Shown: piece after piece, positions 45,404-55,201 of the stretch | Position numbering within the stretch: the stretch's first letter is position 1 | Layout: each line of letters begins with the position of its first letter | Origin: Vannielia litorea | GTDB lineage: Bacteria > Pseudomonadota > Alphaproteobacteria > Rhodobacterales > Rhodobacteraceae | Direction: 5' to 3' | DNA length: 64,000 nt | Assembly: GCF_900142295.1 (NCBI RefSeq) | Contig: NZ_FSRL01000001.1 | Coordinates: 3,033,501-3,097,500, forward strand | Made by a program: the position numbers and the translations under genes | The notes under the pieces: model-generated | What the model was told of the DNA's origin: nothing | The model's input: the letters and a program-made list of their open reading frames with translations, nothing else | Databases searched by the model: none

Positions 45404-46435
45404 ATGGATCGCAGAACAATACTTGGCGCATTGAGCGGGATCGCGCTCGCTACATTCGGCGCGACCGGCGCACTGGCGCAGGAGGTCACGCTCCGTCTGC
45501 ACCAGTTCCTGCCGCCGCAGGCCAACGTGCCCAAGCTGGTGCTCGACAAATGGGCAGCCGACGTGATGGAGCAGTCCGGCGGACGCATCAAGGTGGAGCA
45601 CTACCCCTCCATGCAGCTTGGCGGCACTCCGCCCGAGCTGATGGACCAGGCCAAGGATGGCGTGGCCGATATCGTCTGGACGGTGGTCGGCTACACCCCT
45701 GGCCGCTTCCCTCGCACCGAGGTCTTCGAGTTGCCCTTCATGGTGACGACGGCCAAGGCCGCGAGTCGCGCCTACTGGGAGATGTTCGAAGAGCACATGA
45801 AGGACACCGAGTTCGCCGATCTGCACATTCTCGGCACCTGGGTGCACGGGCCAGGCCTGTTTCACACCAAGGACCCCGTTGAAGAGCCGGGCGACCTCGA
45901 GGGCATGAAGATCCGTGGCGGGTCTCGCACCGTCAACATCCTGCTGGAGCGCCTCGGTGCCACACCGGTTGGTCTGCCGGTACCCGCCGTCTCGGAGGCG
46001 CTCTCCAAGGGCGTGATCGACGGCACGACGATCCCCTGGGAGGTGACCGCCTCGCTCAAGGTGGCCGAACTGGTGCAGAACCACACCGAGTTCAAGGACG
46101 TGTCCCTCTACACGCTCACCTTTGTCCTGGCGATGAACAAGGCCAAGTACGAGAGCCTGCCCGATGACCTTAAGCAGGTGATCGACGACAATTCCGGCCT
46201 CGAGTTCTCGATGTTCGCCGGCGACACCATGGAGGCATCCGACGCCCCCTCGCGTCAGATCGCCGAGGACCTCGGCAACACCATCATAACCCTCGACGAG
46301 GAGGCCACAGCCGAGTGGCGCGCGCTGGCAGAACCGATCTACGAAGAATGGATTGCGGAAATGAACGCCAAGGGCATCGACGGCCAAGCCCTGATCGACG
46401 AGGCCCGCGCAAAGATCGCCGAATACACCGAGTGA
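45404..46435 (+). CDS. TRAP transporter solute-binding protein (DctP family), paralog 2
   Basis: The 343-residue protein aligns with paralog 1 from end to end without gaps in the core; blocks such as SMQLGGTPPELMDQAKDGVA and SEALSKGVIDGTTIPWEV are identical. The signal is MDRRTILGALSGIALATFG with cleavage after ALA-QE. Differences cluster in residues 30-55 and 255-290, so the ligand may differ slightly. It is separated from paralog 1 by a terminator and about 110 bases, so it probably has its own promoter. Again no membrane subunits are adjacent. Confidence 0.92.
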   Translation: MDRRTILGALSGIALATFGATGALAQEVTLRLHQFLPPQANVPKLVLDKWAADVMEQSGGRIKVEHYPSMQLGGTPPELMDQAKDGVADIVWTVVGYTPGRFPRTEVFELPFMVTTAKAASRAYWEMFEEHMKDTEFADLHILGTWVHGPGLFHTKDPVEEPGDLEGMKIRGGSRTVNILLERLGATPVGLPVPAVSEALSKGVIDGTTIPWEVTASLKVAELVQNHTEFKDVSLYTLTFVLAMNKAKYESLPDDLKQVIDDNSGLEFSMFAGDTMEASDAPSRQIAEDLGNTIITLDEEATAEWRALAEPIYEEWIAEMNAKGIDGQALIDEARAKIAEYTE

Positions 46436-46455
46436 TCTGAGAGCGCAAAAAAGCA

Positions 46456-46488
46456 AGGGCCGCGGCGCAAGCGTCGCGGCCCTTTTTC
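46456..46488. terminator. Bidirectional terminator between TRAP paralog 2 and EF-hand gene
   Basis: AGGGCCGCG (46456-46464) pairs with CGCGGCCCT (46475-46483), with A-rich sequence before and TTTTT after. It can serve both converging genes. Confidence 0.88.
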
Positions 46489-46502
46489 GTTACCTCAGCA
46501 GG

Positions 46503-46745
46503 TCAGTCGCCGATCGACTCCAGCGTACCTGCATCCATCGCGGCAACCAGCTCCTCATCGCTGAGAAGACCGTCACCGTCGGTATCCAGAGCGCCGAACT
46601 GCTCTTCGGTGAAACCTTCGTAAACGGTGGCCATCTCGTCGAACGAGGCCATGCTGTCGCCGTCGGTGTCGATCATCTCGACTTCGGCAAGGGCGGGAAG
46701 GGCCGCAAAGGCGGCGAGAAGAGCGCCAAATGCCACTCGTCTCAT
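46503..46745 (-). CDS. Small secreted EF-hand protein
   Basis: The 80-residue protein has a signal peptide (MRRVAFGALLAAFAALPALA, cut before EVEM) and two EF-hand loops, DTDGDSMASFDE and DTDGDGLLSDEE. Both have the D-x-D-x-D/S-x-x-x-x-x-E calcium-ligand pattern. The start at 46745 is supported by GGAG seven bases upstream; in-frame ATGs at 46757 and 46817 are less likely. A periplasmic calcium-binding role is inferred. Confidence 0.82.
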   Translation of the reverse strand: MRRVAFGALLAAFAALPALAEVEMIDTDGDSMASFDEMATVYEGFTEEQFGALDTDGDGLLSDEELVAAMDAGTLESIGD

Positions 46746-46863
46746 GTGCATCTCCATATCTGCAAGCAGCAGCCCCAATGGCCGCTGCGGCGCGGACTTT
46801 GCCAGAAATTCCGGCACGCGCCAGAGGGAGAATCGAGCACATCCTCGTGATCGGCGGAGGGCT

Positions 46864-48855
46864 TCAGAGGCTCAGTCTGACTGCCTCTGCCACGGCCTCC
46901 GGCGTTATGCCGAAGTGGCTGAAAACATCGGCATAATCGCCCGAGGCTCCAAAGCCGTCCATGCCGACGAAAGCTCCCTCGGCTCCAATGTAACGGTCCC
47001 AGCCGAAGCGCACGGCAGCCTCCACGGCCACGCGGGGAGCCTCGCCCAATACCTCATCCCGATAGGCGCGCGGCTGCGCTTCGAAGAGCTCCCAGCAAGG
47101 CATGGATACAACCGCCGTCGCGATGCCATCTTCGGCCAGGATTTCTCGTGCCTTCAGTGCCACAGCCACTTCCGAGCCGGTGGCAAGGATGGTTGCCTGC
47201 CGCGCGCCTTCCGCCTCGGCCAGCACGTAGGCGCCTTTCGCCGAACGGTTCTCCGTCCCGGTATCCTGGCGCACCACGGCCAGCGGCTGCCGTGAACAGA
47301 TGATCGACGTCGGTCCGGTGCGGTGCGTCAGGCCAAGCTCCCAGGCCTCGGCCATCTCCACGGAATCCGCGGGCCGAATCGTCCACATGTGAGGGTAGGC
47401 CCGCAGCGAGGCGAGGTATTCCACCGGCTGGTGTGTCGGGCCGTTCTTGCCGATGCCGATCGAATCGTGGCTGAACACGAACAGTCCCGGAATACGCATC
47501 AGGGCTGCCATGCGCAGGGTGTGGCGCATGTAGTCGGAGAAAACGAGGAAGGTCGTGCCCATCGCGACGATGCCGCCGTGCACGGTCATCCCGTTCATCA
47601 TCGCCCCCATTGCATGCTCACGCACGCCGTAGTGAATGTAGCGACCGGACCGATCGGAGGCGGTGAAAGGCCTGAGTTGGCGCTTGTGCTGTGTAGCGGC
47701 CTCCAGGTCCGGCGCGCCGGAAATCAGCTCGGGGATCACCTCAGCGAGCGCGGCCACCATCTCACCGGAGGCCTTGATGCCAGGCATGTCGCCCGCCTGG
47801 GCCAGCTGGGTCTTCTTCGCCGTCAGACCATCGGTCCACCCTTGCGGCAGGTCGCCGGCCATAAGCCTGTCCCACTCGGCGCGCTGTTGGGCCGGCAGGG
47901 CATCGAGCCGTTCCTGCCAAGCCTCACGCGCGTGCGCGCCACGTGCCCCGGCCTCGCGCCAGGCCGCCTCGATCTCGGCCGGAAGCTCGAATGGCGCATG
48001 GGACCATCCGAGATTGGCCCGCGCCGCATCGGTATCCTCGGTGGTGATCTTGCCACCATGCGCCGCACGATCGTTCTGAATCCGCGGGACGCCGAAACCG
48101 ATCAACGTGCGGCACGCAATCATGCTCGGGCGGTCATCGGTCTTGGCCCGCGCGATGGCCTCGGCCACAGCTTCGGGATCATGGCCATCGACCCGTTGAA
48201 CGTGCCATCCGTTGTTCTCGAACCGAACGCACTGGTCCTCGGAAACCGCCTGATCCGTGGGGCCGTCATCGGTCATCTGGTTGTCGTCCCAAAGGAAGAC
48301 GAGTTTGCCGAGCTTGAGGTGACCCGCAAGCGCGATGACTTCCGCCGCAATCCCCTCCATGAGGCAGCCATCGCCCGTGTAGGCGTAGGTGTAGTGGTCG
48401 ACGATCCCGTCACCGAACCTCGCGTTCAGGATGCGCTCGGCAACCGCCATCCCCACGGCGTTTGCGATGCCCTGTCCCAGCGGCCCGGTCGTCGTTTCGA
48501 TGCCGGCTTCCGGGTCATACTCCGGGTGACCGGCCGTGTGGGAGCCAAGCACGCGGAAGTTCTTCACCTGCTCGATGTCGATCTTTTCGTAGCCACAAAG
48601 GCAGAGCAGCGAATAGAGAAGCATCGACCCGTGGCCCGCGGAATGCACGAAACGGTCGCGGTCCGGCCAGGTCGGGTTGGCGGCATCGAACTTCAGGTGC
48701 CGGGCGAAGAGCGCAGTGGCGATATCGGCCCCGCCCAACGGCGTGCCCGGGTGCCCGTCAGCGGCCCGTACGATCGCATCCATCGACAGGAACCGGATGG
48801 CATGGGCCATGCGGCGCATGTCTATCGTGGTCTCGTTCCTGATCTGAACATTCAT
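46864..48855 (-). CDS. tkt: Transketolase
   Basis: The 663-residue thiamine-diphosphate enzyme of the pentose phosphate and Calvin pathways. Substrate and cofactor motifs are GHPGTPLGGADIATALF, HSAGHGSMLLYSLL, GPLGQGIANAVGMA and YTGDGCLMEGIAAE followed by WDDNQMTDDGPTDQ for Mg-ThDP. DSIGIGKNGPTHQPVEYL lies in the pyrimidine domain. The start at 48855 has the excellent site GGGGAGGAGCAGG. It stands alone; the region upstream contains a 12-base palindrome. Confidence 0.96.
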   Translation of the reverse strand: MNVQIRNETTIDMRRMAHAIRFLSMDAIVRAADGHPGTPLGGADIATALFARHLKFDAANPTWPDRDRFVHSAGHGSMLLYSLLCLCGYEKIDIEQVKNFRVLGSHTAGHPEYDPEAGIETTTGPLGQGIANAVGMAVAERILNARFGDGIVDHYTYAYTGDGCLMEGIAAEVIALAGHLKLGKLVFLWDDNQMTDDGPTDQAVSEDQCVRFENNGWHVQRVDGHDPEAVAEAIARAKTDDRPSMIACRTLIGFGVPRIQNDRAAHGGKITTEDTDAARANLGWSHAPFELPAEIEAAWREAGARGAHAREAWQERLDALPAQQRAEWDRLMAGDLPQGWTDGLTAKKTQLAQAGDMPGIKASGEMVAALAEVIPELISGAPDLEAATQHKRQLRPFTASDRSGRYIHYGVREHAMGAMMNGMTVHGGIVAMGTTFLVFSDYMRHTLRMAALMRIPGLFVFSHDSIGIGKNGPTHQPVEYLASLRAYPHMWTIRPADSVEMAEAWELGLTHRTGPTSIICSRQPLAVVRQDTGTENRSAKGAYVLAEAEGARQATILATGSEVAVALKAREILAEDGIATAVVSMPCWELFEAQPRAYRDEVLGEAPRVAVEAAVRFGWDRYIGAEGAFVGMDGFGASGDYADVFSHFGITPEAVAEAVRLSL

Positions 48856-48961
48856 GGCCCTGCTCCTCCCCTTTGGGCGGGCCCGCAACCCGCGTCCGTT
48901 CGTAGCGCCTTGATCCGGCCTCGGCAAATTCGAAAACTTTATGATCTTGTTAGTAAAACTT

Positions 48962-48973
48962 CACTTGCAAGTG
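48962..48973. promoter_or_regulatory. Perfect 12-base palindrome upstream of transketolase
   Basis: CACTTGCAAGTG reads the same on both strands. It lies in an AT-rich patch about 107 bases before the transketolase start and about 100 bases past the nqrF stop. Its size and symmetry fit a repressor or activator dimer site, but no regulator is suggested by context. Confidence 0.3.
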
Positions 48974-49075
48974 TGTCGGGTGGCAAGGCCCCGCGCAGGG
49001 GGAAGCCAATGCAAAGCGGGGATGCAAGCCGCTGCTCACATCCCCACCCGTTCTCTTCCTTGCATCCGAACCCGG

Positions 49076-50299
49076 TCAGCCGCCGAAATCGTCCAGCATG
49101 ATGTCTTCGCGGTCGACCCCCAGCTCCAGGAGCATGTTGATGACCGACTGGTTCATGATGGGCGGGCCGCACATGTAGTACTCGCAATCCTCGGGGTTCG
49201 GATGGTCCTTGAGGTACTGCTCGTAGAGCACGTTGTGGATGAAGCCGGTGTATCCCGTCCATTCATCCTCGGGCAGCGCATCCGACAGCGCCACGTGCCA
49301 CTCGAAATTGTCGAACTCCTCGGCCAGCTGGTCGAAGTCCTCGACAAAGAACATCTCGCGCTTCGACCGGGCACCATACCAGAAGGTGATCTTGCGGTTG
49401 CGGTTTTCGAGCCGCTTCAGCTGGTCGAAGATATGACTCCGCATCGGCGCCATGCCGGCACCGCCGCCGATGAAGACCATCTCCTTGGGCGTGTCGCGGG
49501 CGAAGAACTCGCCGAACGGGCCCGAGATAGTGACCTTGTCGCCCGGCTTGAGGTTGAAGATGTAGCTCGACATCTTGCCCGGCGGGATGCCCTCGGTGCG
49601 CGGCGGCGGCGTGGCAATCCGGACGTTGAGCATGATGAGGCCCTTCTCGTCCGGGTAGTTGGCCATCGAGTAGGCCCGTTCGATCGGCTCGTCGAGCGAA
49701 GACTCGTACTGCCAGATGTTGAACTTGTCCCAGTCCTCCCGGTACTCCTCGGCCACGTCGAAATCGGCGTAGCGCACGTGATGGGCCGGCGCCTCGATCT
49801 GGATGTAGCCACCGGCCCTGAAGTTCACGTCCTCGCCCTCGGGAAGCTCGAGAACCAGGTTCTTGATGAAGGTGGCGACGTTGTCGTTGGAGCGCACGGT
49901 GCACTCCCACTTCTTGACCCCGAAGACCTCCTCCGGGACCTCCACCTCCATGTCCTGCTTCACCGCGACCTGGCAGGAGAGCCGGTCGCCGCAAGCGGCC
50001 TCGCGCTTGGTGATGTGGCTCTCCTCGGTTGGCAGGATCGAGCCGCCACCGGAATGGATCCGCACCCGGCACTGGGCGCAGGTGCCACCGCCACCGCAGG
50101 CCGAGGGCACGAAGAGCTTTTGAGCCGCAAGCGTCTGCAGCAGCTTGCCGCCTGCCGGGACAGAAATCGTCTTCTCGCCATTGATGGTGATGTTGACGTT
50201 GCCAGAGGATACCAGCCGCGACCGGGCCACCATGATGATGGTCACCAGTGCAAGGACGATCAGAGAGAAGAGGGCGACGCCGAGGGTGAATGTCTGCAT
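49076..50299 (-). CDS. nqrF: Na(+)-translocating NADH-quinone reductase subunit F
   Basis: The electron entry subunit, 407 residues. One N-terminal membrane helix (5-27) precedes a 2Fe-2S domain with C68, C74, C77 and C109. The FAD domain has the [13 protein letters not shown] box, and the NADH-binding domain has [16 protein letters not shown] and [13 protein letters not shown]. Last gene of the six-gene operon; nqrE ends 13 bases before its start. Confidence 0.97.
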   Translation of the reverse strand: MQTFTLGVALFSLIVLALVTIIMVARSRLVSSGNVNITINGEKTISVPAGGKLLQTLAAQKLFVPSACGGGGTCAQCRVRIHSGGGSILPTEESHITKREAACGDRLSCQVAVKQDMEVEVPEEVFGVKKWECTVRSNDNVATFIKNLVLELPEGEDVNFRAGGYIQIEAPAHHVRYADFDVAEEYREDWDKFNIWQYESSLDEPIERAYSMANYPDEKGLIMLNVRIATPPPRTEGIPPGKMSSYIFNLKPGDKVTISGPFGEFFARDTPKEMVFIGGGAGMAPMRSHIFDQLKRLENRNRKITFWYGARSKREMFFVEDFDQLAEEFDNFEWHVALSDALPEDEWTGYTGFIHNVLYEQYLKDHPNPEDCEYYMCGPPIMNQSVINMLLELGVDREDIMLDDFGG

Positions 50300-50312
50300 T
50301 GTCCCTTCCGCC

Positions 50313-50921
50313 TCAGAGGTTCACGCCGGAGAAGGACATGAAGGCCATGGCCATCAGTCCGGCGCTGATGAAGGTGATCCCGAGCCCCTGCAGGCCATCG
50401 GGGATATCGGAGTACTTCAGCTTCTCGCGGACCCCGGCCATGGCAGTGATCGCCAGGGCCCAACCGAAGCCCGAGGAGATGCCGTAAACCGTCGACTCGG
50501 CAAGGTTGTAGTCGCGTTCCACCATGAACAGCGAACCACCGAGAATGGCGCAGTTCACCGTGATGAGCGGCAGGAACACGCCCAGCGCGTTGTAGAGCGG
50601 CGGAAAGTACTTATCGAGGATCATCTCGAGGATCTGCACCATGGCAGCGATCACCCCGATGTAGGAGATCAGCCCGAGGAAGGTCAGATCCACATCGGGA
50701 AAGCCCGCCCATGCCAGTGCGCCGGGCGCCAGCAGGTAGGTCAGGATCAGGTTGTTGGCCGGTACCGTGATCGTCTGCACCAGCGTCACCGAGATACCCA
50801 GACCGATGGCGGTGGAGATCTTCTTGGAGACCGCGAGGAAGGTGCACATGCCGAGAAAGAAGGCGAGCGCCATGTTCTCCACGAACACGGCCTTTACGGC
50901 AAGGGAGATCAGCTGTTCCAT
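50313..50921 (-). CDS. nqrE: Na(+)-translocating NADH-quinone reductase subunit E
   Basis: The 202-residue, six-helix membrane protein starts [21 protein letters not shown]. The two cysteines that share the intramembrane iron centre with NqrD are C26 (GMCTF) and C124 (VNCAILGG). It overlaps nqrD by one base. The inverted-repeat topology with NqrD is typical. Confidence 0.97.
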   Translation of the reverse strand: MEQLISLAVKAVFVENMALAFFLGMCTFLAVSKKISTAIGLGISVTLVQTITVPANNLILTYLLAPGALAWAGFPDVDLTFLGLISYIGVIAAMVQILEMILDKYFPPLYNALGVFLPLITVNCAILGGSLFMVERDYNLAESTVYGISSGFGWALAITAMAGVREKLKYSDIPDGLQGLGITFISAGLMAMAFMSFSGVNL

Positions 50922-51574
50922 CAGTGAGCCTCCACCACCTGGATACGATACTCGCGCTCCTCCACCTGCTCAGGCTTCCAGGTCCGGAAGCCCCAGATCA
51001 GCAGGCCGATCACGAAGAAGGCCGAGGGCGGCAGCAGCAGCAAGCCATTGGGCACATACCAACCACCGTTGTTGGTGGTTTGCAGGATGGTGACGCCAAA
51101 GAGGCTCCCCGATCCGAACAACTCCCGGATAAAGCCGACCAGCATCAGGATCAGCCCGTAGCCCAGCCCGTTGCCCACGCCATCGACAAATGAGGCAAAC
51201 GGCGGGTTCTTCATGGCGAAGGCCTCGGCTCGGCCCATCACGATGCAGTTGGTGATGATCAGGCCGACGAAGACCGAGAGGGTCTTTGAGATCTCGTAGG
51301 CATAGGCCTTGAGGACCTGGTCCACCACGATCACCAGCGACGCGATGATGATCATCTGCACGATGATCCGGATCGACGATGGGATCTGGCTGCGCAGCAC
51401 CGAGATAAACATTGAGGAGAACCCTGTGACCAGGGTCACCGCAATGGTCATCACCAGCGCCACCTGGAGCGAGGAGGTCACGGCGAGGGCCGAGCAGATG
51501 CCCAGCACCTGAAGGGTGATCGGGTTGTTGTCGACCATCGGGTCGACGAGCATGGTCCGGTAGGTTTGCGCCAT
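50921..51574 (-). CDS. nqrD: Na(+)-translocating NADH-quinone reductase subunit D
   Basis: The 217-residue, six-helix membrane protein holds iron-centre cysteines C27 (GICSALA) and C110 ([13 protein letters not shown]). The N-terminal [15 protein letters not shown] is diagnostic. The start shares one base with the nqrC stop. Confidence 0.97.
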   Translation of the reverse strand: MAQTYRTMLVDPMVDNNPITLQVLGICSALAVTSSLQVALVMTIAVTLVTGFSSMFISVLRSQIPSSIRIIVQMIIIASLVIVVDQVLKAYAYEISKTLSVFVGLIITNCIVMGRAEAFAMKNPPFASFVDGVGNGLGYGLILMLVGFIRELFGSGSLFGVTILQTTNNGGWYVPNGLLLLPPSAFFVIGLLIWGFRTWKPEQVEEREYRIQVVEAH

Positions 51575-52491
51575 CAGATGTCTCCTGCCCTCACGCGTTC
51601 CAGAAACGGCTCGAAGCCCCGCTCGCTCATCCAGAAGCGCACGAGATTGTCGACCCCGCGCGAGGTGAGTGTCGCGCCAGAAAGCGCATCAACGAAATAT
51701 TCCTGCCCCTGCGGCGGCGTCTTTGCCACGGTAATGGCCAACTCGCCCGCACCATCTTCGGTCCGAAGCTCCTTGCCGCGCCAGAGCGCCTTCCAGCGGG
51801 GGTTGTCGACCTCCGCACCAAGGCCCGGGGTCTCCGCGTGTTCGTAGAACTGGAGCCCGTAAATGGTGTTTCCGTCCTCCTCGATGGCCATGAAGCCGTA
51901 GAGGGTGGACCAAAGCCCGTAGCCGTAGACGGGCAGCACCACCTTGTCGAGGCTGCCGTCGGCATTGCGCAGCAGGTACACTGTCACGTAGTTCGCCTGC
52001 CGCCCGATGCTGGCCGGATCGTCATCCAGAGGAGCCGATAGGGTCAGATCCTCGGCAGCGGCGCGGTCGTCGAAGGTCAGCGGATCAAGCAGCTGGCCTT
52101 CCACATTCTCGCCATCCGCAAATTCGCCGGTCTCCAGCTTGAGCACGTGCGGCTCGAACTGCTCGAAGGCCTCGGCCACATCGGTGCCATCTTCGTAGAG
52201 CCCGGCGACCTGCAGGATGTTCACCTGCTTGTCGAGCGCGGCGTTCTTCTCCTGCAACGGGCGCAGCGAGACGGCGGCGGCCGACACGACCATCGAGGCG
52301 ACGAGGCAAAGGCCCAGCGCAACGATCACCGTCTTGACGGTATTGTCGGCCGGGGTGTCGAGGAAGCGGCGAAGGAAGCCGCCACCCTGCACCAGCTCAC
52401 CCTCGGGCGCGGGCAGGTCGCGGTCTGGCGGGTTCATCTCGGGGGTGAACTCGGCTTCCCCCTGCCCGGGTTGCTTGTCCTTGTCAGGCAT
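51574..52491 (-). CDS. nqrC: Na(+)-translocating NADH-quinone reductase subunit C, with N-terminal extension
   Basis: The 305-residue subunit has a single membrane helix at about 52-75 and a periplasmic FMN domain. The covalent FMN acceptor is T274 in [10 protein letters not shown], matching the ApbE target pattern. [13 protein letters not shown] and [15 protein letters not shown] are conserved. Compared with Vibrio NqrC (about 257 residues) there are some 40 extra hydrophilic, Pro/Glu/Asp-rich residues before the helix. Its start overlaps nqrB by eight bases. Confidence 0.95.
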   Translation of the reverse strand: MPDKDKQPGQGEAEFTPEMNPPDRDLPAPEGELVQGGGFLRRFLDTPADNTVKTVIVALGLCLVASMVVSAAAVSLRPLQEKNAALDKQVNILQVAGLYEDGTDVAEAFEQFEPHVLKLETGEFADGENVEGQLLDPLTFDDRAAAEDLTLSAPLDDDPASIGRQANYVTVYLLRNADGSLDKVVLPVYGYGLWSTLYGFMAIEEDGNTIYGLQFYEHAETPGLGAEVDNPRWKALWRGKELRTEDGAGELAITVAKTPPQGQEYFVDALSGATLTSRGVDNLVRFWMSERGFEPFLERVRAGDI

Positions 52492-53683
52492 GGCGACGGG
52501 CCCTCCTGCGGATGTTGGCCTGCACGACGAAGTAGTCGATCAGCGGGGCGAAGACGTTGCCGAACAGGATCGCGAGCATCATGCCCTCGGGGAAGGCCGG
52601 GTTCACCACACGGATCATCACGACCATGAAGCCGATCAGCGCGCCATAGATGTAGCGGCCCAGGTTGGTGTGCGAGCCCGAAACCGGCTCGGTCACCATG
52701 AACACGAGGCCAAAGGCATAGCCGCCAATGACGAGGTGCCAGTACCAGGGCGTCGCGAAGGCCGGGTTGCTGTCGGACCCGATCCAGTTGAGCAGCGACG
52801 AGAAGGCGATCATTCCCAGCAGGCAGCCCACAACCATCCGGTAGTTGGCGATCTTGGTGACCAGCAGGAATGCCAGGCCGATCAGGCAGGCGATGGTCGA
52901 GGTTTCGCCGATGCAGCCCTGGATCGTGCCGATGAAGGCATCCATCCAGGTGATTCCGTATTCGGGCAGCGCGGCAGGCCCTTCCGAGGCGGTGATGGAG
53001 AGCGCGGTTGCGCCGGAGAAGCCATCGACCGGAGTCCAGATGGTGTCGCCCGACATGTAGGCGGGATAGGCAAAGTAAAGAAACGCCCGACCCACCAGCG
53101 CGGGGTTCAGAAAGTTCTTGCCCGTGCCGCCAAAGACTTCCTTGCCGATGACCACGCCAAAGGAAATGCCCAGCGCCACCTGCCAGAGCGGCGTCGAAGC
53201 CGGCAGGATCAGCGTGTAGAGCATGGAGGTCACGAGAAAGCCCTCGTTCACCTCATGCCGCCGGATCGTCGCAAAAAGCACCTCCCAGGCACCACCGGCC
53301 GCCAGCGTGACGATGTAGATCGGAAGAAAGTACATCAGCCCGTGCAGCATGTTCGCAATCGGGTTGGCCGGATTGAAGCCGATGCCGAGCCCCTCGATGA
53401 TCGCCGCACGCCAGCCCGATGCGCCGTGCTCGGCAATCGCCAGGTTGGTCTGGAGCCCGGTGTTGTAGAGCCCGAAGAGGATGCAGGGCACCGTGGCGAG
53501 CACCACGTAGGTCATGATCCGCTTCATGTCGATGTAGCTGCGCGCATGCGGCGCGGCGGTGGTCACCGTCTTGGGCGTATAGAGAAAGCTCTCCACCATC
53601 TCGTAGAGGGGAAACCACTTCTCGTACTTGCCGCCCTTCTCGAAATGCGGCTCGATCCGGTCGAAGAAGCTGCGCAAACCCAT
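52484..53683 (-). CDS. nqrB: Na(+)-translocating NADH-quinone reductase subunit B
   Basis: The 399-residue membrane subunit has about ten segments and carries covalent FMN at T226 in DGFSGATALS. MKRIMTYVVLATVPCILFGLYNTG and GGTGKNFLNPALVGRAFLYFAYP are family landmarks. It forms part of the sodium and quinone path. nqrA ends three bases upstream. Confidence 0.97.
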   Translation of the reverse strand: MGLRSFFDRIEPHFEKGGKYEKWFPLYEMVESFLYTPKTVTTAAPHARSYIDMKRIMTYVVLATVPCILFGLYNTGLQTNLAIAEHGASGWRAAIIEGLGIGFNPANPIANMLHGLMYFLPIYIVTLAAGGAWEVLFATIRRHEVNEGFLVTSMLYTLILPASTPLWQVALGISFGVVIGKEVFGGTGKNFLNPALVGRAFLYFAYPAYMSGDTIWTPVDGFSGATALSITASEGPAALPEYGITWMDAFIGTIQGCIGETSTIACLIGLAFLLVTKIANYRMVVGCLLGMIAFSSLLNWIGSDSNPAFATPWYWHLVIGGYAFGLVFMVTEPVSGSHTNLGRYIYGALIGFMVVMIRVVNPAFPEGMMLAILFGNVFAPLIDYFVVQANIRRRARRHA

Positions 53684-53686
53684 GGC

Positions 53687-55042
53687 TCAGCCTTCCTTTT
53701 CAATTTTTGTCAGGCAGTCGCGCAGCGCCATGCCGTATTCATACTTGGCCGGGCAGGCAAAGCCGCAAAGCCCCAGGTCTTCCTCGTCCAGCTCCAGCGC
53801 GCCCAGCGCCTGGGCCTGGTCGGTGTCCATCACCAGCAGCGAGCGCAAGAGCTGGGTGGGCAGAAAATCCTGCGGCATCAGATCCTCGAAGGTCCCGATC
53901 GGCACCATCGCACGGCGCCCGCCATTGAGGTTTGTGGTCAGGTTGTAGAGCTTGCGCGTGAAGGCCGAGCCCAGCACCGGCTGAAAGGCGTATTTTGAAG
54001 CCATAGGCCGGATCCATCCCAGGGGGATCTGCTTGTGGTCCTCTTCCATCAGCGTGACCTGCCGGGCGTAGCGACCCAGATAGCCATCGACGCCTTCTCC
54101 GGCCCGGCCACTCAGCACCGACCCCGAAATCACCCGGATCGGCAAGCCGTCGGGGTTGTCACCCGCACAGAGCTCGCTCAGCGAGGCGCCCAAGACTGTC
54201 TTCACCAGCCGTGGACTTGCGGCCAGCGGGCCGACGATTGCAATTGTCCGGGTGGTATCGAGCCTTCCGGTCAGCAGCAGCCGACCGATGGCGATGACGT
54301 CGGCATATCCGATGGTCCAGACAAATCGGTCCACGCGCGGTGGCTCGAGAAAATGCATGTGCGTGCCGGGCAACCCCGCCGGGTGCGGCCCGGAGAACCC
54401 GACGGCCGTCACCCCGTCCACGTCTGCCCCGGGAACCCTGGCGCCCGTGGCATGGCACAGATAGGTCTTTCCCTCGGTCAGCATCGCAACCGCTTCGAGC
54501 CCCCGGACAAACGCCTCGGCCTCTTCGGTGATGAACGGCACGGGGTCGGGAGAAAGCGGCTCGGTGTCCATGGCCGTGACGTAGATCGCCGCAGGCCGGT
54601 CGCTGCTCAGGGGCACGTGCGAGTAGGGCCGTGTCCGGAACGAGGTCCACAGACCGGCAGCGCAGAGCCGCTCCACGATCCCTTCCACCGTCGAAACATC
54701 CCCGACCTGAGAAAAGTCCAGCGGCTCGGCGGCGCCCTCATCCACCTCGATCTCGACACTGACGAGCTTGCGCCGGGCACCCCGGTTGATCGCCGTCACG
54801 CGGCCAGATACCGGAGAGGTCACCTGTGCTTCGGGGTTGTCCTTGTGGGCAAGGACCGGAGCACCGCGGGCGACCACGTCTCCCTCGGCCACAGCCAGCC
54901 GCGGCTTGAGACCAATGTAGTCCGCCCCGAGAACCCCGACACTGCGAACCGATGCGGCCTCGGCCGCGCCATCGGTCGCCGCACCATCCATCGGAAGATC
55001 GAGGCCGCGCCTCAAATTGTAGTTCTGCACTTGGATCGCCAT
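53687..55042 (-). CDS. nqrA: Na(+)-translocating NADH-quinone reductase subunit A
   Basis: The 451-residue, mostly soluble subunit sits near the quinone site. Its Rnf/Nqr barrel-hybrid N-terminus reads YIGLKPRLAVAEGDVVARGAPVLAHKDNP, followed by VTSPVSGRVTAINRGARRKL and PLSSDRPAAIYVTAMDTEPL. The C-terminus has GLCGFACPAKYEYG. The ATG at 55042 starts MAIQVQNYNLRRGLDLP; the frame extends far upstream but antisense through apbE. First gene of the operon, divergent from apbE. Confidence 0.95.
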   Translation of the reverse strand: MAIQVQNYNLRRGLDLPMDGAATDGAAEAASVRSVGVLGADYIGLKPRLAVAEGDVVARGAPVLAHKDNPEAQVTSPVSGRVTAINRGARRKLVSVEIEVDEGAAEPLDFSQVGDVSTVEGIVERLCAAGLWTSFRTRPYSHVPLSSDRPAAIYVTAMDTEPLSPDPVPFITEEAEAFVRGLEAVAMLTEGKTYLCHATGARVPGADVDGVTAVGFSGPHPAGLPGTHMHFLEPPRVDRFVWTIGYADVIAIGRLLLTGRLDTTRTIAIVGPLAASPRLVKTVLGASLSELCAGDNPDGLPIRVISGSVLSGRAGEGVDGYLGRYARQVTLMEEDHKQIPLGWIRPMASKYAFQPVLGSAFTRKLYNLTTNLNGGRRAMVPIGTFEDLMPQDFLPTQLLRSLLVMDTDQAQALGALELDEEDLGLCGFACPAKYEYGMALRDCLTKIEKEG

Positions 55043-55129
55043 CCGTTTTTCATACCTTGTGCAACGACGCGGCGGAGAACGAAACACCAACCGGGCGAAT
55101 ATTTCTAAAGTTTTTTGCCCGCGCCTCGG

Positions 55130-55158
55130 TTGCAGCCGCAAACTCCACGCCATATGCA
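55130..55158 (+). promoter_or_regulatory. Possible sigma-70 promoter for apbE-nqrM
   Basis: TTGCAG (55130-55135) and TATGCA (55153-55158) with 17 bases between, 44 bases before the apbE start. Confidence 0.4.
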
Positions 55159-55201
55159 AGCAGAGCGTTCTGCGCGCAACCTTTCTGAGGAGGCAATTCT
55201 C

